Positions 48,136-58,486 are shown, counted from the stretch's first letter. The stretch: DNA of 64,000 bases from Gallionella sp. (GCA_028689145.1 JAQTWT010000001.1:186001-250000), one strand, 5' to 3'. Numbers and translations: made by a program. Notes: generated from the sequence alone by a model not told the origin.

Positions 48136-48525
48136 TCAGCCCGGGAATTCACCATCCACGTAATACCATCTCCCTTCCTCGCGCAAGAAACGGCTGATCT
48201 CGTGCAGCCGGTGGGCGCGACCGCCGGTTTTGTAGCGCGCGACGAATTCCACCGTGGCGCGCTCCGCCGATTCCGCAGCACTGTTTTTTACTTCCAGCCC
48301 CAGCCATTTGGCGTTATCCGTCGCGAGATCGAGCGTGGCGGGACGGGTGCTGGGATGCCAGGTATCCAGCAGATAGTTTCCCAGCTTGAGTACATATGCG
48401 CTGTAGCGCGAGCGCATCAGCGCGGTGGCATCCGGCGCGGGCGCACCGCTATGGTAATGGCCGCAACAGGCGGCGTAGTCGGGAGCGCCGCACGGACAAG
48501 GGGCTTTGGTTGAGCGCGGCGACAT
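48136..48525 (-). CDS. YchJ-family (UPF0225) SEC-C protein
   Basis: 129 residues of the YchJ family. The zinc-binding Cys cluster at the N-terminus (CPCGAPDYAACCGHYH) and LMRSRYSAYVLKLGNYLLDTW are diagnostic. A cystatin/NTF2-like core with FVARYKTGGRAHRLHEISRF follows. The family has no proven role; the Cys cluster resembles the SecA C-terminal SEC-C motif. It starts 14 bases before the RIO kinase end, same strand. Confidence 0.88.
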   Translation of the reverse strand: MSPRSTKAPCPCGAPDYAACCGHYHSGAPAPDATALMRSRYSAYVLKLGNYLLDTWHPSTRPATLDLATDNAKWLGLEVKNSAAESAERATVEFVARYKTGGRAHRLHEISRFLREEGRWYYVDGEFPG

Positions 48526-48538
48526 CGGCGTGACCCGG

Positions 48539-49399
48539 TTAGCGGCCTTCTTCGCGCTTGAGTTGCTGGTAGCGCAGTTTGGCCGCGTGGTCGTCGCGCG
48601 CGGCCGTTATTTCACGCATCACGGAGCGCACGTCAGCCTGTTTCTCGGTTTGCTGGAAACGTCCGGTCAGCGGTGTGTCGGGCAGCAATTCGCCGCGCTG
48701 GTAGAGCGCCCATATTTCCTGTCCGTAGCGGGTAGTGAGCAGTTCGGGGGCGAACTGCCCGAAGTACTCGGCCAGATTATCGACATCGCGCTGCAGCATG
48801 CGGCTGGCATTATTGTTGGCGGCGGCATCCACCGCCTGCGGCAAGTCGATGATGACCGGCCCGCCGCTGTCGACCAGCACGTTGAACTCGGACAGGTCGC
48901 CGTGGACGATACCGGCGCACAGCATCAGCACGACCTGCCGGATCAAAAATGCGTGGAATTCGCGCGCCTGCTGTTCGGTGAGTTCCAGGTCGTTGAGTCT
49001 GGGGGCCGGTTCGCCATGTTCATCGGCGACCAGTTCCATCAGCAGTACGCCCTCGTAAAAATTGTAGGGTTGCGGCACGCGCACCCCGGCTGCGGCAAGC
49101 TTGTACAGCGCATCGACCTCGGCGCGCTGCCAGGCCGCTTCCTGCTCCTGACGACCGTAGCGCGATCCTTTTTCCATCGCGCGCGCCTGACGGCTGCCTT
49201 TCACCTTGCGGCCTTCGGTGTAGTGAACCGCCTGATGGAAGCCGCGCTGGTTGGCTTCCTTGTAAACCTTGGCGCAACGAATCTCGTCGCCGCATTCGAC
49301 GACATAGACAGTCGCCTCTTTGCCGCTCTTGAGCTGGCGCATGATCCGGTCAACCAGACCGTCTTCGACCAGCGGCGCGATTCTTTTCGGGATCTTCAT
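48539..49399 (-). CDS. RIO1-type atypical protein kinase
   Basis: 286 residues of the RIO family. The catalytic loop IVHGDLSEFNVLVD, the metal-binding end VIIDLPQAVD and an ATP-loop-like GKEATVYVVECGDEIRCAKVY are all present, with the RIO1-type helix HQAVHYTEGRKVKGSRQ. RIO1 works in small-subunit ribosome maturation in archaea and eukaryotes; the bacterial role is not settled. It lies seven bases after a ribosome-assembly GTPase gene, which supports a ribosome link. Confidence 0.88.
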   Translation of the reverse strand: MKIPKRIAPLVEDGLVDRIMRQLKSGKEATVYVVECGDEIRCAKVYKEANQRGFHQAVHYTEGRKVKGSRQARAMEKGSRYGRQEQEAAWQRAEVDALYKLAAAGVRVPQPYNFYEGVLLMELVADEHGEPAPRLNDLELTEQQAREFHAFLIRQVVLMLCAGIVHGDLSEFNVLVDSGGPVIIDLPQAVDAAANNNASRMLQRDVDNLAEYFGQFAPELLTTRYGQEIWALYQRGELLPDTPLTGRFQQTEKQADVRSVMREITAARDDHAAKLRYQQLKREEGR

Positions 49400-49405
49400 C
49401 GGCGG

Positions 49406-50299
49406 TCAGGCAGCGGTATCGGTCTGGCATTCCTGCGCCCGCCGAATCATCGCCGCGCGCGTCTCCGGGGTTTCGAGGCTGATGCGCCCGAGCTTCCCGG
49501 CGCGGTATTCGGTCAGCAGGATCATCGACGCTTTTTCCAGATCGGGTTCGCCGCCCCTGCCCTTCAGCAAACAGCCGCGTTTTTTGGCGACCGCTTCGAC
49601 CACGCCGATGCCGTCCATCCCGTTTACATCCAGAGCAAAGCGTTCGGCGAGCTGCGCCGGATAGCGCGCCAGCAGGATCGCGGCAAGATTTTCGGCGATC
49701 TCTTCCTCGATCACGGCGTTGCGGCCGATCGCGTGGATCGCGGCGAGCATCAGGCCGTCCTCGTGGTGTTCGATCTTCGGCCACATCAGGCCGGGCGAGT
49801 CGGTGAGCGTCATGTGCTCGTTCAGTTTGTGGCACTGCTGCGATTTGGTCACGGCGGGCTCGTCGCCGACATTGGCGACACGGCGCTTCAGCAGCATGTT
49901 CATCAGCGTGGATTTGCCGACGTTGGGGATGCCCATGATCATCATGCGCAGCGGCTTGTGGTTGCTGTCGCGGTGCGGCGCGAGCGGCTGGCACAGCTTG
50001 GGTACCTTGGCGGCATCGCTGGCGCTCTTGCAACTCAGCGCGACGGCTTTGACACCTTGCTGTTGGTTGTAGAAATCCAGCCAAGCCTGCGTGATAGCGG
50101 GATCGGCGAGATCGGCCTTGTTGAGTATTTTCAGGCAGGGGCGCTGGCGTTGCTCGCGCAACTCTTTGATCATCGGGTTGCAGCTCGCTTCCGGCGCGCG
50201 CGCATCCAGCACTTCGATGACGACATCGATGACTGCCATAGTCTCGGCCGCATTTCTGCGCGCCGAGGTCATGTGACCGGGAAACCACTGAATGGACAT
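49406..50299 (-). CDS. YlqF/RbgA-family ribosome biogenesis GTPase
   Basis: 297-residue circularly permuted GTPase: the G4 motif NKAD comes first (near residue 60), then G1 GIPNVGKSTLMN near residue 124 and G3 DSPGLMWP. The N-terminus MSIQWFPGHMTSARR is the family start. RbgA/YlqF proteins assist late assembly of the large ribosomal subunit. The C-terminal part (about residues 230-297) resembles the ANTAR-like rRNA-binding domain of the family. Same strand and seven bases from the RIO kinase. Confidence 0.88.
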   Translation of the reverse strand: MSIQWFPGHMTSARRNAAETMAVIDVVIEVLDARAPEASCNPMIKELREQRQRPCLKILNKADLADPAITQAWLDFYNQQQGVKAVALSCKSASDAAKVPKLCQPLAPHRDSNHKPLRMMIMGIPNVGKSTLMNMLLKRRVANVGDEPAVTKSQQCHKLNEHMTLTDSPGLMWPKIEHHEDGLMLAAIHAIGRNAVIEEEIAENLAAILLARYPAQLAERFALDVNGMDGIGVVEAVAKKRGCLLKGRGGEPDLEKASMILLTEYRAGKLGRISLETPETRAAMIRRAQECQTDTAA

Positions 50300-50386
50300 T
50301 TAACAGGTACTTTTTTGAATAAAGGCGGATTTTACTCTGTGCCGCACACACTTACCTGATAAAAACGTGCCGGAACTTTCGGGAGA

Positions 50387-51103
50387 TCAAGATGGTGTCA
50401 GCAACGTCAACTGCGCCGCATCGAGGTAACACCATTCGCCTTCCGCCAGACCCAGCGCATCGAGCTTCAATCCACCGATCTCGGTGCGGCGCAATGCTGT
50501 GCAATGGTTTTCGGCGGCGGCCAGCATGCGCTTCACCTGATGGTATTTGCCCTGCTCCAGCACGATCTCGATTTGATGCGTATCCAGCATGCGGCAAGTC
50601 AGCGCGGTCAACGGTGCGGGTTCGTCGTGCAGTTTTACGCCGCCGAGCAACCGCGCGACCAGTTGCGGTGTTACCGGGTCGTGGGTAGTGGCGACGTAGA
50701 CTTTTGGTACATGATGTTTCGGCGAGGACTGTTTGTGGATGAACGGGCCGTCGTCCGACATCAGCAGCAAACCGGTGGTGTCGTGGTCGAGCCGTCCCAC
50801 CGGCTGCACGTCGCGCCGGATGAATTGTTCCGGCAACAGACTGAGCACGCCGGGGTGATGGCTGGGCTTGCGCGAGCATTCGTAATTGGCGGGTTTGTTC
50901 AGCGCGAGGTACAGGTGTTCGCGCCAAGTCCACGCCTCGCCGAACACGGTGAACTGCAAGCCGCCGGTTTCAAAAGCGAAGCGGCTATCGGTGACGACTG
51001 CGCCGTTGATGCCGACTTCGCCGTCGGCGATCAATTCTGCGCACCACTTGCGTGTGCCGAAACCTTGCGATTGCAGGATGCGATCCAGTGTCTGTTTGCT
51101 CAT
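50387..51103 (-). CDS. rsuA: 16S rRNA pseudouridine(516) synthase RsuA-like
   Basis: 238 residues. The N-terminal S4 RNA-binding domain ([20 protein letters not shown]) is followed by the synthase domain with the catalytic Asp in [19 protein letters not shown] and [16 protein letters not shown] near the end. The [20 protein letters not shown] stretch is like RsuA, which makes U516 of 16S rRNA. RluE/RluF-type relatives share these motifs, so the exact target is likely but not proven. Confidence 0.85.
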   Translation of the reverse strand: MSKQTLDRILQSQGFGTRKWCAELIADGEVGINGAVVTDSRFAFETGGLQFTVFGEAWTWREHLYLALNKPANYECSRKPSHHPGVLSLLPEQFIRRDVQPVGRLDHDTTGLLLMSDDGPFIHKQSSPKHHVPKVYVATTHDPVTPQLVARLLGGVKLHDEPAPLTALTCRMLDTHQIEIVLEQGKYHQVKRMLAAAENHCTALRRTEIGGLKLDALGLAEGEWCYLDAAQLTLLTPS

Positions 51104-51217
51104 GGCGCAACTTTAGCAGGAACCCAAGGCAAAGGGAAAACGCAGCATATCCGCTTTCCAATAAGCCTGAAATGTGAAAGAATCAGCGCATTAGAAATTA
51201 ACCGAATAGAGTGGCAA

Positions 51218-51694
51218 ATGATCGACCGAGACGGCTACCGCCCGAATGTCGGCATCATTATCACGAATGACAGGAATCAGGTGTTCTGGGGCAAGCGGGT
51301 GCGACAGCACGCGTGGCAGTTTCCGCAAGGCGGGATTCAGCACGGCGAAACCCCGGAGCAGGCGATGTACCGCGAGTTGCACGAAGAAGTCGGCTTGATG
51401 CCGGAACATGTAAAGATACTCGGGCGCACCCGTGACTGGATGCGCTATGAGGTTCCGCAGAGCTGGAATAAGCGCGATTCACGCGGTAGTTATCGCGGAC
51501 AAAAACAGATCTGGTTTTTGTTGCGTCTGGTCGGCCGTGATTGCGATGTCTGTCTGCGCGTAAATTCGCATCCCGAATTTGATGCGTGGCGCTGGAACGA
51601 TTACTGGCTGGACATCAACGCCGTGATTGAATTCAAGCGTGACGTTTATACAAAGGCGCTCAACGAGCTGGTGCGTTATCTTCCCCCGCTTTAA
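51218..51694 (+). CDS. rppH: RNA pyrophosphohydrolase RppH
   Basis: 158-residue Nudix hydrolase that removes pyrophosphate from mRNA 5' ends and opens them to RNase E decay. The start [18 protein letters not shown] is diagnostic, and the Nudix box [20 protein letters not shown] is intact. [20 protein letters not shown] lies in the usual place. The frame is open far upstream, but the ATG at 51218 gives the family's normal start; the upstream part is a shadow of rsuA. Confidence 0.94.
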   Translation: MIDRDGYRPNVGIIITNDRNQVFWGKRVRQHAWQFPQGGIQHGETPEQAMYRELHEEVGLMPEHVKILGRTRDWMRYEVPQSWNKRDSRGSYRGQKQIWFLLRLVGRDCDVCLRVNSHPEFDAWRWNDYWLDINAVIEFKRDVYTKALNELVRYLPPL

Positions 51695-51745
51695 TTATTA
51701 ATGCTGCCAATGCGTGCATTGGCAAGTAACCTAGGAGTCATAGCC

Positions 51746-52342
51746 GTGAACAAGGAATACCAACCGCTCCAAAATTTCCCGCTGAAATCCGGCGCATCTT
51801 TTGCGCGCCCGATGCAGACTCTGCCGGAGCGCGTCAAACTGAACGATCCTGCCATTGATGTAATGACCGATCTGAACAAGGTCTCGGTGATCGGCGTGCG
51901 CGCCAAAACTTCGATGGAAAAAGCCAATGCAAAAATGATCCGCTATGGCGTGCGCATGCTGTTAGTGCTGGATGATAACGAGCAGCTGGCCGGTTTATTG
52001 ACCGCAAATGACGTGATGGGGGAAAAACCGATGCGCTTCCTGCAGCATATGGGCGGCACCCATGCCGACATCATGGTACGTGACATCATGCACACACAGC
52101 GCGAGTTGGAAGTATTGAAAATTGAAGAGGTGCGGCATGCAAAAGTCGGGCAGATTGTCGCTACCCTGAAAAAGTCCAACCGCCAGCATGCGCTGGTCGT
52201 AGCCGAAGGAGCGGACGGACGGCAAACGGTTTGCGGTTTATTTTCAATTACCCAGATTGCCCGCCAGTTGGGTGCTCAAATCCACAGTTTTGAATTGGCG
52301 CGTACTTTTGCGGAAATCGAAGCAGTGATCGCCCGCAGTTAA
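51746..52342 (+). CDS. CBS-domain protein
   Basis: 198 residues with a CBS pair: segment one around SVIGVRAKTSMEKANAKMIR and MLLVLDDNEQLAGLLTANDVMG, segment two around VRDIMHTQRELEVLKIEEVR and HALVVAEGADGRQTVCGLFS. CBS pairs usually bind adenosyl nucleotides. No enzyme domain is attached. The GTG at 51746 follows AGGAG at a good distance; an upstream ATG at 51701 has none. It ends 31 bases before the PEGA lipoprotein gene. Confidence 0.82.
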   Translation: MNKEYQPLQNFPLKSGASFARPMQTLPERVKLNDPAIDVMTDLNKVSVIGVRAKTSMEKANAKMIRYGVRMLLVLDDNEQLAGLLTANDVMGEKPMRFLQHMGGTHADIMVRDIMHTQRELEVLKIEEVRHAKVGQIVATLKKSNRQHALVVAEGADGRQTVCGLFSITQIARQLGAQIHSFELARTFAEIEAVIARS

Positions 52343-52373
52343 TCAAGTCTTGAAGAATCCCGAGGGGAAAATT

Positions 52374-53420
52374 ATGAGTCAATTGTTGCAGCGTGTCGCG
52401 CTGGTTGCATTGTTATCTGCCGTAGCAGGTTGTTCGACCGTCAAGGATACTACCAACAGCGTTACAAACACGGTTGGCGGGTGGTTTGGTGGCGGTAATG
52501 AAAATAGTGCGCTCAACACTACAGGAAAAGCAACTGCCAAAGAAAGTTCCGGGCCTTTGCTCAAATACGCCGCCACCTTGCGGGTCAATAAATATACCGA
52601 CCAGCGCAAAGTTAACAATCCGCGCCTGTTGGGTATAACCACACAGCGAGTCGGCGGAGTGAACGGTGAACAATTATTGCTTGATCAGGAAATCGCGAGC
52701 GTTGTCACAGCTGCCGTTAAAAAACGCTTTGACTCGGAAGGTTATCAGGTACTGGAGGGCAGCAGTGCCGATGCAGCATTATTTGAAGTATCCGGTGTCA
52801 TTAAGGATCTGACTCTAAACGTCAAGGAACGCGATGAAATCAATATTGCGATTGAGACAACCCTGAAAGAAGTGGATACCGGCAAAGTGGTATGGTCGGG
52901 TTTAGTAATGGAGAAGCATAACCGATTTGCCGGTGTTTCCGGCAACAACAAGGATGATGTGGTCGCCTACATGAACAAAGGGTTGCGCATTGTCAGCACT
53001 AAAACAGTCGAGGCCATCAGCGCATCGCTGATGGCTGCGCGTTCCGAATTGTTTAATCTGACTCCGGGCACCAAAGCAATTCCGGGCGTAATGGTCTACG
53101 TCGCGCCGACTATCGCCAAACCGTCACCGGCTGCACCCGCTGCAGCGACATATGGTGTGCAACCCGGCAGCGCGATGCCAGCTCCTGCCTATACGCCGCA
53201 TGCCAGCGCCACAGCCGGGTTGTTGCAGGTTAATACCAACCCGCAACGCGCCAAGGTGTATCTGGACGGGGTGTATTACGGTATGTCGCCGCTGCGACTG
53301 GAAATGGAACCCGGCGTGCATGCGATCAGCGTGAAGCTGGAAGGCTACAAAATGGTTACCGAAAAAGTATCGGTACGCAAAGGCGACAATACCGAAATGG
53401 AATTGAATCTGGAGCGTTGA
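52374..53420 (+). CDS. PEGA-domain lipoprotein
   Basis: 348-residue predicted lipoprotein: signal peptide with lipobox AVAGC (Cys20). Residues about 60-230 form an envelope domain (LGITTQRVGGVNGEQLLLDQ, FDSEGYQVLEGSSADAALFE). A Pro/Ala-rich linker follows, and the C-terminal PEGA domain is clear (LLQVNTNPQRAKVYLDGVYY, with LEMEPGVHAISVKLEGY). PEGA domains bind surface carbohydrate or protein ligands. The ATG at 52374 has GAGGGGAAAATT before it. Function unknown. Confidence 0.82.
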   Translation: MSQLLQRVALVALLSAVAGCSTVKDTTNSVTNTVGGWFGGGNENSALNTTGKATAKESSGPLLKYAATLRVNKYTDQRKVNNPRLLGITTQRVGGVNGEQLLLDQEIASVVTAAVKKRFDSEGYQVLEGSSADAALFEVSGVIKDLTLNVKERDEINIAIETTLKEVDTGKVVWSGLVMEKHNRFAGVSGNNKDDVVAYMNKGLRIVSTKTVEAISASLMAARSELFNLTPGTKAIPGVMVYVAPTIAKPSPAAPAAATYGVQPGSAMPAPAYTPHASATAGLLQVNTNPQRAKVYLDGVYYGMSPLRLEMEPGVHAISVKLEGYKMVTEKVSVRKGDNTEMELNLER

Positions 53421-53500
53421 ACGTTCTCGCGGATGCAGGCCATATTGGTTCTGCATCCGCATCATTGAGTGGCGTTTGAATTTTAGCGGCGCAACACACG

Positions 53501-54979
53501 CTACAACCCCAGTTCACCCCACATCTGATCCACTCTCCGTTTTACCGCCTCGTCCATCACAATCGGCGTACCCCATTCGCGCTGCGTCTCGCCCGGCCAC
53601 TTGTTGGTGGCATCCAAGCCCATCTTGCCGCCCAGCCCCGACACCGGGCTGGCAAAATCCAGATAGTCTATCGGCGTATTCTCCACCAGCAGCGTGTCGC
53701 GCACCGGATCGACGCGGGTGGTGATCGCCCAGATCACTTCCTGCCAGTTGCGGATATCGATGTCGTCGTCCACCACGATGATGAACTTGGTGTACATGAA
53801 CTGGCGCAGGTATGACCAGATACCGAACATTACGCGCTTGGCGTGCCCGGCGTATTGTTTCTTGATGCTGACCACCGCCATGCGATACGAGCATCCTTCC
53901 GGCGGCAAGTAGAAGTCCGTGATCTCGGGAAATTGCTTCTGCAGCAGCGGCACAAACACTTCGTTCAGCGCCACACCCAGCATCGCCGGTTCGTCGGGCG
54001 GCTTGCCGGTGTAGGTGGAATGGTAGATCGGGTCGCGCCGCATGGTGATGCGCTCGATGGTGAACACCGGAAACTTGTCCTGCTCGTTGTAGTAGCCGGT
54101 ATGGTCGCCATACGGCCCTTCAAGCGCGGTTTCGCCGGGATGAATCACCCCTTCCAGCACGATCTCGGCGGAAGCAGGCACTTGCAAATCGCTGCCCAGA
54201 CACTTCACCAGTTCGGTCTTGCTGCCGCGCAGCAAGCCGGCAAACTGATATTCAGACAGCGAATCCGGCACCGGCGTGACCGCGCCGAGAATCGTGGCCG
54301 GGTCGGCACCGATCACCACCGCAACCGGGAATGGCTGTCCCGGATGCTTTTCGCAATGGTCGCGAAAATCCAGCGCGCCACCGCGATGCGCCAACCAGCG
54401 CATAATCACCTTATTCGGCGCGATGACCTGCTGGCGATAAATACCGAGATTTTGGCGCGACTTGTTCGGGCCGCGCGTCACCACCAATCCCCAAGTAATC
54501 AACGGCGCGACATCGCCGGGCCAGCAATGCTGGATCGGCAGCCTGCCCAAATCAACATCATTGCCTTCCCACACGATCTCCTGACACGGTGCGGAAGACA
54601 CCACTTTGGGCGACATGGTCAGCACCTGTTTTAGCACCGGCCACTTTTCCCACGCTTCTTTCAAGCCCTTGGGCGGTTCGGGTTCTTTCAGATACGCGAG
54701 CAGCTTGCCGACCTCGCGCAATGCCGCAACGCTTTCTTCGCCCATACCCAGCGCCACGCGGCGCGGCGTGCCGAACAGATTAGCCAGAACGGGTATGTTA
54801 TTTTGGGACATCTTGTGTCCGGTCGGATTTTCAAACAGCACTGCCGGGCCTTGCGCGCGCAACACCCGGTCGCAGATCTCGGTCATTTCCAGATGCGGCG
54901 AGACCGGTGCGGACACGCGCTTAAGTTCGCCGAGTTTTTCCAGTTGTGCGATGAAATCGCGCAGGTCGTGATATTTCAT
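53501..54979 (-). CDS. ubiD: 4-hydroxy-3-polyprenylbenzoate decarboxylase UbiD
   Basis: 492-residue prenyl-FMN-dependent decarboxylase of ubiquinone synthesis. [20 protein letters not shown] is the normal start; [39 protein letters not shown] and [20 protein letters not shown] are family blocks. The cofactor comes from UbiX, which is not in this window. Length matches the family. A palindromic repeat lies 17 bases upstream of its start. Confidence 0.95.
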   Translation of the reverse strand: MKYHDLRDFIAQLEKLGELKRVSAPVSPHLEMTEICDRVLRAQGPAVLFENPTGHKMSQNNIPVLANLFGTPRRVALGMGEESVAALREVGKLLAYLKEPEPPKGLKEAWEKWPVLKQVLTMSPKVVSSAPCQEIVWEGNDVDLGRLPIQHCWPGDVAPLITWGLVVTRGPNKSRQNLGIYRQQVIAPNKVIMRWLAHRGGALDFRDHCEKHPGQPFPVAVVIGADPATILGAVTPVPDSLSEYQFAGLLRGSKTELVKCLGSDLQVPASAEIVLEGVIHPGETALEGPYGDHTGYYNEQDKFPVFTIERITMRRDPIYHSTYTGKPPDEPAMLGVALNEVFVPLLQKQFPEITDFYLPPEGCSYRMAVVSIKKQYAGHAKRVMFGIWSYLRQFMYTKFIIVVDDDIDIRNWQEVIWAITTRVDPVRDTLLVENTPIDYLDFASPVSGLGGKMGLDATNKWPGETQREWGTPIVMDEAVKRRVDQMWGELGL

Positions 54980-54995
54980 TTTAAATGTCCGTCAT

Positions 54996-55070
54996 GTAGG
55001 GGCGTATGGCAATACGCCCTTTTCCCAGATATTTGGATGCCACGAAGGGCGTATTGCCATACGCTCCTAC
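54996..55070. repeat. GTAGGGGC-type palindrome, inverted pair
   Basis: Arms GTAGGGGCGTATGGCAATAC-type (54996-55019) and its inverse ending GCTCCTAC (55047-55070), spacer 27 bases. Each arm is itself a palindrome, GGGCGTAT-TGCC-type core. It fills the space between ubiD and the acyltransferase gene; its end is five bases from the acyltransferase stop codon. Confidence 0.8.
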
Positions 55071-55074
55071 ATTA

Positions 55075-55944
55075 TCAATAAAACTTTGCCTCGCCTTCCG
55101 GGCGTGTCTTAAAGCGTTTGTGCAGCCAGAAATATTGTTCCGGCATTTCGCGCACGCGCTGTTCGATAAACTCATTCATGCGGCGCGTGTCTGCGGTCAC
55201 GTCGCCGGTCGGGTAATTTTCCCAAGCCGGATAAAACTTCAGCTCATAACCCGCGCCACCCGGCAATATTCGTGCGATCAGCGGCACAACTTTCGCTTCG
55301 GTCATTTCAGCCAGGCGCGGCACAGTAGTCAGCGTGGCCGCTTGCACACCGAAGAATGACACGAAAACACCGTCCTTGGTCGCCAGATCCTGATCAGGCA
55401 GATAATAAAACGGCAAGCCCGCGCGCATCGCCTTGACGATGGGGCGCAAGCCCTGCTGGCGCGAATAAAGCTGCGAAGCGCCAAAGCGCAGACGCCCGTT
55501 AAAAAGTTTTTGGTGAAAATACGGGTTCTTCTGGTTGGAATACACGCTGACCAGATTTCCCTGCTGCGTTAGCCAGGACCAGCCGACATCCAGCGCGACG
55601 AAATGCGGCACCAGCAGAATTACCGGCTGCCCGGCCAGCTTCTGCAGATGTTCGCACCCAATGACATGCACCGATTGCAAGATGCGCTCCGGTGCCGACC
55701 ACCACAATACACCGCGCTCCAGAAAGCTGCGCGCGAATGCCTGAAAATTCTGTTTCACCAATACGGCGCGTGCAGGCTCGGACATCTCCGGAAAACACAG
55801 TCGCAAGTTGGTGGCCGCAACCATGCGCCGCTCTCCCGCCAGCCAGTACAGCAACATGCCCAGCGCATTGCCGACCCCGGCCAGCAGCGGCAACGGCAGG
55901 AAATGCAGCAACCACATCAAGAAAATACCGATCCTTGCCATCAT
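55075..55944 (-). CDS. LpxL/HtrB-family lipid A acyltransferase (second copy)
   Basis: 289-residue inner-membrane acyltransferase with an N-terminal membrane helix (MWLLHFLPLPLLAGVGNALG). The catalytic H-X4-D is in LLVPHFVALDVGWSW; PFYYLPDQDLATKDGVFVSF and the C-terminal YFWLHKRFKTRP are typical of LpxL/LpxM. Which secondary acyl chain it adds cannot be told. Its ATG overlaps the stop of the upstream acyltransferase (ATGA), so both are made from one message. Confidence 0.88.
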   Translation of the reverse strand: MMARIGIFLMWLLHFLPLPLLAGVGNALGMLLYWLAGERRMVAATNLRLCFPEMSEPARAVLVKQNFQAFARSFLERGVLWWSAPERILQSVHVIGCEHLQKLAGQPVILLVPHFVALDVGWSWLTQQGNLVSVYSNQKNPYFHQKLFNGRLRFGASQLYSRQQGLRPIVKAMRAGLPFYYLPDQDLATKDGVFVSFFGVQAATLTTVPRLAEMTEAKVVPLIARILPGGAGYELKFYPAWENYPTGDVTADTRRMNEFIEQRVREMPEQYFWLHKRFKTRPEGEAKFY

Positions 55945-56834
55945 AATGCAGGGGTGGAAAGTGGGGAATGGGGAGTGGGTACGGATACTCCCCGTGGAAT
56001 TTTGTAGCGATTGTAGCTCCACAGGTATTGCGCCGGACAGGCGCGGATTGCGCGCTCCAGCGCCGCATTGATCTGCTGCGGCACGGGCGCGGCAAAATCC
56101 AGCGGCAGCGGTTCGACGTGGATCGCATAGCCCTGACCGTGCGGCAAGCGTTCGGAATAAGCGATCAGCACGGTCGCGCCGCTGCTTTCCGCCAAACGCC
56201 CCACCAGCGTCATGGTATAGGCGGGACGCGCAAAGAAATCCGCCCATTCGCCTTCGCCTTGGCCGGGTACCTGATCGGGCAACAGGCCGATGGCTTCGCC
56301 GCGTTTGAGTGACTTGTACAACAAGCGCACACCGCTGACATCGGTTTTGGCCAGTCTCGCCTGCCCACGTTCGCGGCCGGCGCGCATCACGCCTTCCAGC
56401 CAGCGCAGCTTGGGTGGACGATACAGCACGGTGATCGGCATGCGCTGCGCCGCATACAGCGCAGAAATTTCAAAACAGCCCAGATGCGGGGTCAGAAAAA
56501 TGATGCCTTTGCCTCGTGCCTGCGCCGCGTCGATATGTTCCAGCCCGGTACATTCGCGCACCTTGCCGAGCACTTCGTCATAGGGTCGTCCCCAAAGCCA
56601 CGCCAGCTCGGTCAGGCTTTTGCCCGCTTCGGCAATGGTGGCGGACAGCATATTTTGGTATCCGGCCTGCTCTGACGCAAAACCGGCCTGGCGCAGATTT
56701 TCCAGGGTACGAGCGGCATATTGGGAGGAAGTTGCATAAGTCAGCCGTCCGAGCAGCGCCCCCAAGCCATGCAGGATGCTTAATGGTAGCAACGCCAACA
56801 GGCGAAAGATGAGTTTGAAAAGCAGATCGGCCAT
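55941..56834 (-). CDS. LpxL/HtrB-family acyltransferase (first copy)
   Basis: 297 residues, same family as the next gene but only distantly similar. The catalytic motif is H-X4-E (FLTPHLGCFEISALY), with AIGLLPDQVPGQGEGEWADF and QYLWSYNRYKIPRG matching the family. An N-terminal hydrophobic helix (FKLIFRLLALLPLSILHGLG) anchors it. The ATG at 56834 gives the usual start; the longer frame upstream is not supported. Two adjacent acyltransferases probably act on lipid A in turn. Confidence 0.88.
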   Translation of the reverse strand: MADLLFKLIFRLLALLPLSILHGLGALLGRLTYATSSQYAARTLENLRQAGFASEQAGYQNMLSATIAEAGKSLTELAWLWGRPYDEVLGKVRECTGLEHIDAAQARGKGIIFLTPHLGCFEISALYAAQRMPITVLYRPPKLRWLEGVMRAGRERGQARLAKTDVSGVRLLYKSLKRGEAIGLLPDQVPGQGEGEWADFFARPAYTMTLVGRLAESSGATVLIAYSERLPHGQGYAIHVEPLPLDFAAPVPQQINAALERAIRACPAQYLWSYNRYKIPRGVSVPTPHSPLSTPAL

Positions 56835-57128
56835 GTACGGGGCGCAATTAATAAATCGGTTAATTTGTAGGCAGGCTCGGCGCTGAAGCGTAATTTTGCC
56901 GGCGGAGCCGAGCAACGATACCAGATTTACAGCTTGAAACAAGCTAATCGGAATCGGGAACCCGTTTCAGCAGGCTGCATATTTCAGGTCTTGCCAGAAT
57001 CGCACTGTAGCGTTGCAACGGCCATGCCGTGCTGCGGCGATCCATAAAAAAGCTGCCGATGGTATTGCACCGCCGTTGCGACTATAATTTGCACCCTTAT
57101 TTAGCCTTATCGTCTGCCAAACACCAAG

Positions 57129-58382
57129 ATGCAGTTGTTCGCCTTTGGCATTAACCATCAAACCGCGCCGCTTGCCGTGCGTGAACAGGTCGCGTTCAAT
57201 GTGGACGGGACGGAGAACGCCCTGCGCGATCTGGTGGGCAACGGTGCGGCGAAAGAAGCCGCGATCCTGTCCACCTGCAACCGCATGGAACTGTATTGCA
57301 ATGCCGCGCAGCCCGACCAAGCCATCGACTGGCTGGCGCAGTATCACCATCTGACCCGCAAAGACATCGACCCCTATCTTTACACGCTGCCGCGCGAGCT
57401 GGCAGTGAAGCATTCGTTCCGCGTCGCGAGCGGACTGGATTCGATGGTACTGGGCGAACCGCAGATCCTCGGACAGATGAAACAAGCGGTGCGCCAGGCC
57501 GAACAGGCCGGCACGCTGGGATTCCTGTTGCACAAGTTATTTCAGCGTACCTTCTCGGTCGCCAAGGATGTACGCACCCAGACCGAAATCGGTGCGAATC
57601 TGGTGTCGATGGCTGCCGCCGCAGTGAAGATGGCGGAGCGTATCTTTCCGAGTATCGCCGAGCAGCGCGTGCTGTTCATCGGCGCGGGCGAAATGATCGA
57701 ACTCAACGCGGTGCACTTCGCGGCGCGCTCACCCAAACACATCACCGTCGCCAACCGCACGCTGGAGCGCGCCCAGGTGCTGGCGCGGCGCATCAACGGC
57801 CATGCGATCACGCTGGCCGATCTGCCGGAACAATTGGCGCAGCACGATATCATCGTCACCTGCACCGCCAGCCAGTTGCCGATCCTCGGCAAGGGCATGG
57901 TGGAACGCGCGCTCAAGGCGCGCAAACACCGGCCGCTGTTCATCGTCGATCTGGCCGTGCCGCGCGACGTGGAAGCGGAAGTCGCGGAGCTGAGCGATGT
58001 ATTTCTGTACACCGTGGACGACATCGCCGAAGTGGTGAAGGACGGCCTCGACGCACGGCAGGGCGCGGTCAAGGAAGCCGAAGTCATCATCGATTCCGGC
58101 GTGGTAAATTTCGTGCATTGGATGGAATCGCGCGAGGTCGTGCCGACCATCCGCGCATTGCGCGACCATGCTGAGCGCAACCGCCGCCACGAAATGGAAA
58201 AAGCTCTGCGCCTGCTGGCCAAGGGAGAAACTCCGGAGAAGGTGCTGGAAGCGATGAGCAGCGGCCTGACCAACAAATTCCTGCATGCGCCGACCCACGC
58301 GCTGAATCAGGTGCACGGCGACGACCGCGAGGTGTTCCTCGATGTTATCCATCGTCTGTACCACCTCCATACCGATGAATAA
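57129..58382 (+). CDS. hemA: Glutamyl-tRNA reductase
   Basis: Makes glutamate-1-semialdehyde from Glu-tRNA, the first step of heme synthesis by the C5 path; 417 residues. The catalytic Cys is C50 in [12 protein letters not shown], with [18 protein letters not shown] before it. [19 protein letters not shown] and the NADPH domain motif [12 protein letters not shown] follow, and the dimerisation helices are at the end. It begins the hemA-prfA-prmC cluster common in proteobacteria; a palindromic repeat follows. Confidence 0.96.
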   Translation: MQLFAFGINHQTAPLAVREQVAFNVDGTENALRDLVGNGAAKEAAILSTCNRMELYCNAAQPDQAIDWLAQYHHLTRKDIDPYLYTLPRELAVKHSFRVASGLDSMVLGEPQILGQMKQAVRQAEQAGTLGFLLHKLFQRTFSVAKDVRTQTEIGANLVSMAAAAVKMAERIFPSIAEQRVLFIGAGEMIELNAVHFAARSPKHITVANRTLERAQVLARRINGHAITLADLPEQLAQHDIIVTCTASQLPILGKGMVERALKARKHRPLFIVDLAVPRDVEAEVAELSDVFLYTVDDIAEVVKDGLDARQGAVKEAEVIIDSGVVNFVHWMESREVVPTIRALRDHAERNRRHEMEKALRLLAKGETPEKVLEAMSSGLTNKFLHAPTHALNQVHGDDREVFLDVIHRLYHLHTDE

Positions 58383-58386
58383 TCCA

Positions 58387-58458
58387 GTAGGGGCGCGATT
58401 CATCGCGCCCTGATCTATTCGTGCACCAAAAAAAGGGCGCGATGAATCGCGCCCCTAC
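58387..58458. repeat. GTAGGGGC-type palindrome, inverted pair
   Basis: Arms GTAGGGGCGCGATTCATCGC-type (58387-58410) and its inverse ending GCCCCTAC (58435-58458), spacer 24 bases. Each arm is a hairpin GGGCGCGAT-TC-ATCGCGCCC. It sits between hemA and prfA and could affect read-through into prfA. Confidence 0.85.
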
Positions 58459-58486
58459 GATGTTGCGCTATTGATGAGAAAATGAA

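Noticed and set aside
48506..50359. 617-residue open frame on the plus strand
   Set aside because: Antisense to the RIO kinase and GTPase genes, which both have clear catalytic motifs.
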